This document shows positions 5,582 to 5,730 of a DNA stretch of 5,730 nt, one piece after another; positions within the stretch are counted from its first letter, which is position 1; the number at the start of each line of letters is the position of its first letter. Location: the NCBI GenBank assembly GCA_902803365.1, contig CADCPU010000417.1:1-5730 (forward strand). Reading direction: 5' to 3'. Source of the DNA: Oscillospiraceae bacterium (GTDB taxonomy: Bacteria; Bacillota_A; Clostridia; Saccharofermentanales; Saccharofermentanaceae). The notes under the pieces were generated by a model that saw only the letters and a program-made list of their open reading frames with translations, was not told the DNA's origin and searched no databases. Made by a program: the position numbers and the translations under genes.

Positions 5582-5730
5582 TAATAAACACGGGGATGAG
5601 GACGGATATACCTGCTTTTTATTCCGAGTGGTTCTTGAACCGACTTCGTGAAGGCTTTGTCATGGTCAGAAGTCCTTATGATCCGAATTCGGTCACGAGA
5701 TATGAACTTGATCCGAAGGTTGTTGATATC
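5578..5730 (+). CDS. DUF1848 family protein, N-terminal part (continues beyond window)
   Basis: 51 codons are open from the ATG at 5578 to the right edge. AGAGGG at 5566-5571 sits 6 bases ahead, and the start overlaps the HAD stop. The N terminus reads MIINTGMRTDIPAFYSEWF, then an NRLREGFVMVRSPYDP segment and a YELDP-V-D stretch. I recognise this as the characteristic opening of DUF1848 proteins. As far as is known, that family is uncharacterised and carries a C-terminal cysteine cluster resembling the iron-sulfur site of radical SAM enzymes; that part lies outside the window and cannot be checked. The assignment comes from memory of the family pattern. A second ATG at 5596 is possible, but it would cut off the conserved opening. 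Confidence 0.75.
   Translation, partial: MIINTGMRTDIPAFYSEWFLNRLREGFVMVRSPYDPNSVTRYELDPKVVDI

Overview
The window looks like ordinary chromosomal DNA from an anaerobic low- to mid-GC Firmicute, probably a Clostridia-class gut or rumen bacterium. This is an inference. It rests on strong GGAGG-type ribosome-binding sites, tightly packed same-strand genes, many cysteines in the predicted proteins, and gene types common in Lachnospiraceae/Oscillospiraceae-like genomes (isochorismatase-like hydrolase, HxlR regulator, Cof-type HAD, DUF1848). I cannot name a genus. All eight genes lie on the + strand, and I see no tRNA, rRNA, CRISPR, insertion sequence or phage gene.

Layout. (1) 2-505 is the C-terminal half of an MFS transporter cut by the left edge, followed by a small hairpin. 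(2) 577-2262 is a three-gene overlapping unit: an isochorismatase-family cysteine hydrolase, an HxlR/DUF24 regulator with an N-terminal cysteine, and a Cof-type HAD phosphatase. The first pair overlaps by ATGA and the second by 23 bases. A pair of 11-base direct repeats sits just upstream of the unit. (3) A good sigma-A-type promoter at 2274-2302 precedes a second unit, 2335-4864: a membrane-anchored alpha/beta-hydrolase lipase and a cytoplasmic GH13 (neopullulanase/cyclomaltodextrinase-like) glycosidase, 22 bases apart. (4) After a 57-base gap containing a hairpin, 4922-5730 holds a phosphoglycolate-phosphatase-like HAD protein coupled by ATGA to the start of a DUF1848 protein that runs off the right edge.

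How the genes may work together. The hydrolase/HxlR pair looks like a small self-regulated module in which a thiol-sensing repressor or activator controls a detoxifying or salvage hydrolase; the direct repeats are the candidate operator. The GH13 enzyme would cut imported maltodextrins inside the cell. The lipase probably acts on membrane lipid; its charge pattern and cysteine content suggest that its catalytic domain faces the cytoplasm, which would be unusual. The two HAD phosphatases belong to different subclasses and are not recent duplicates.

I found no clear new multi-gene system. The most worthwhile leads are the HxlR operator candidate, the lipase topology, the cysteine cluster in the GH13 enzyme, and the MFS protein that seems to end before its last helix.
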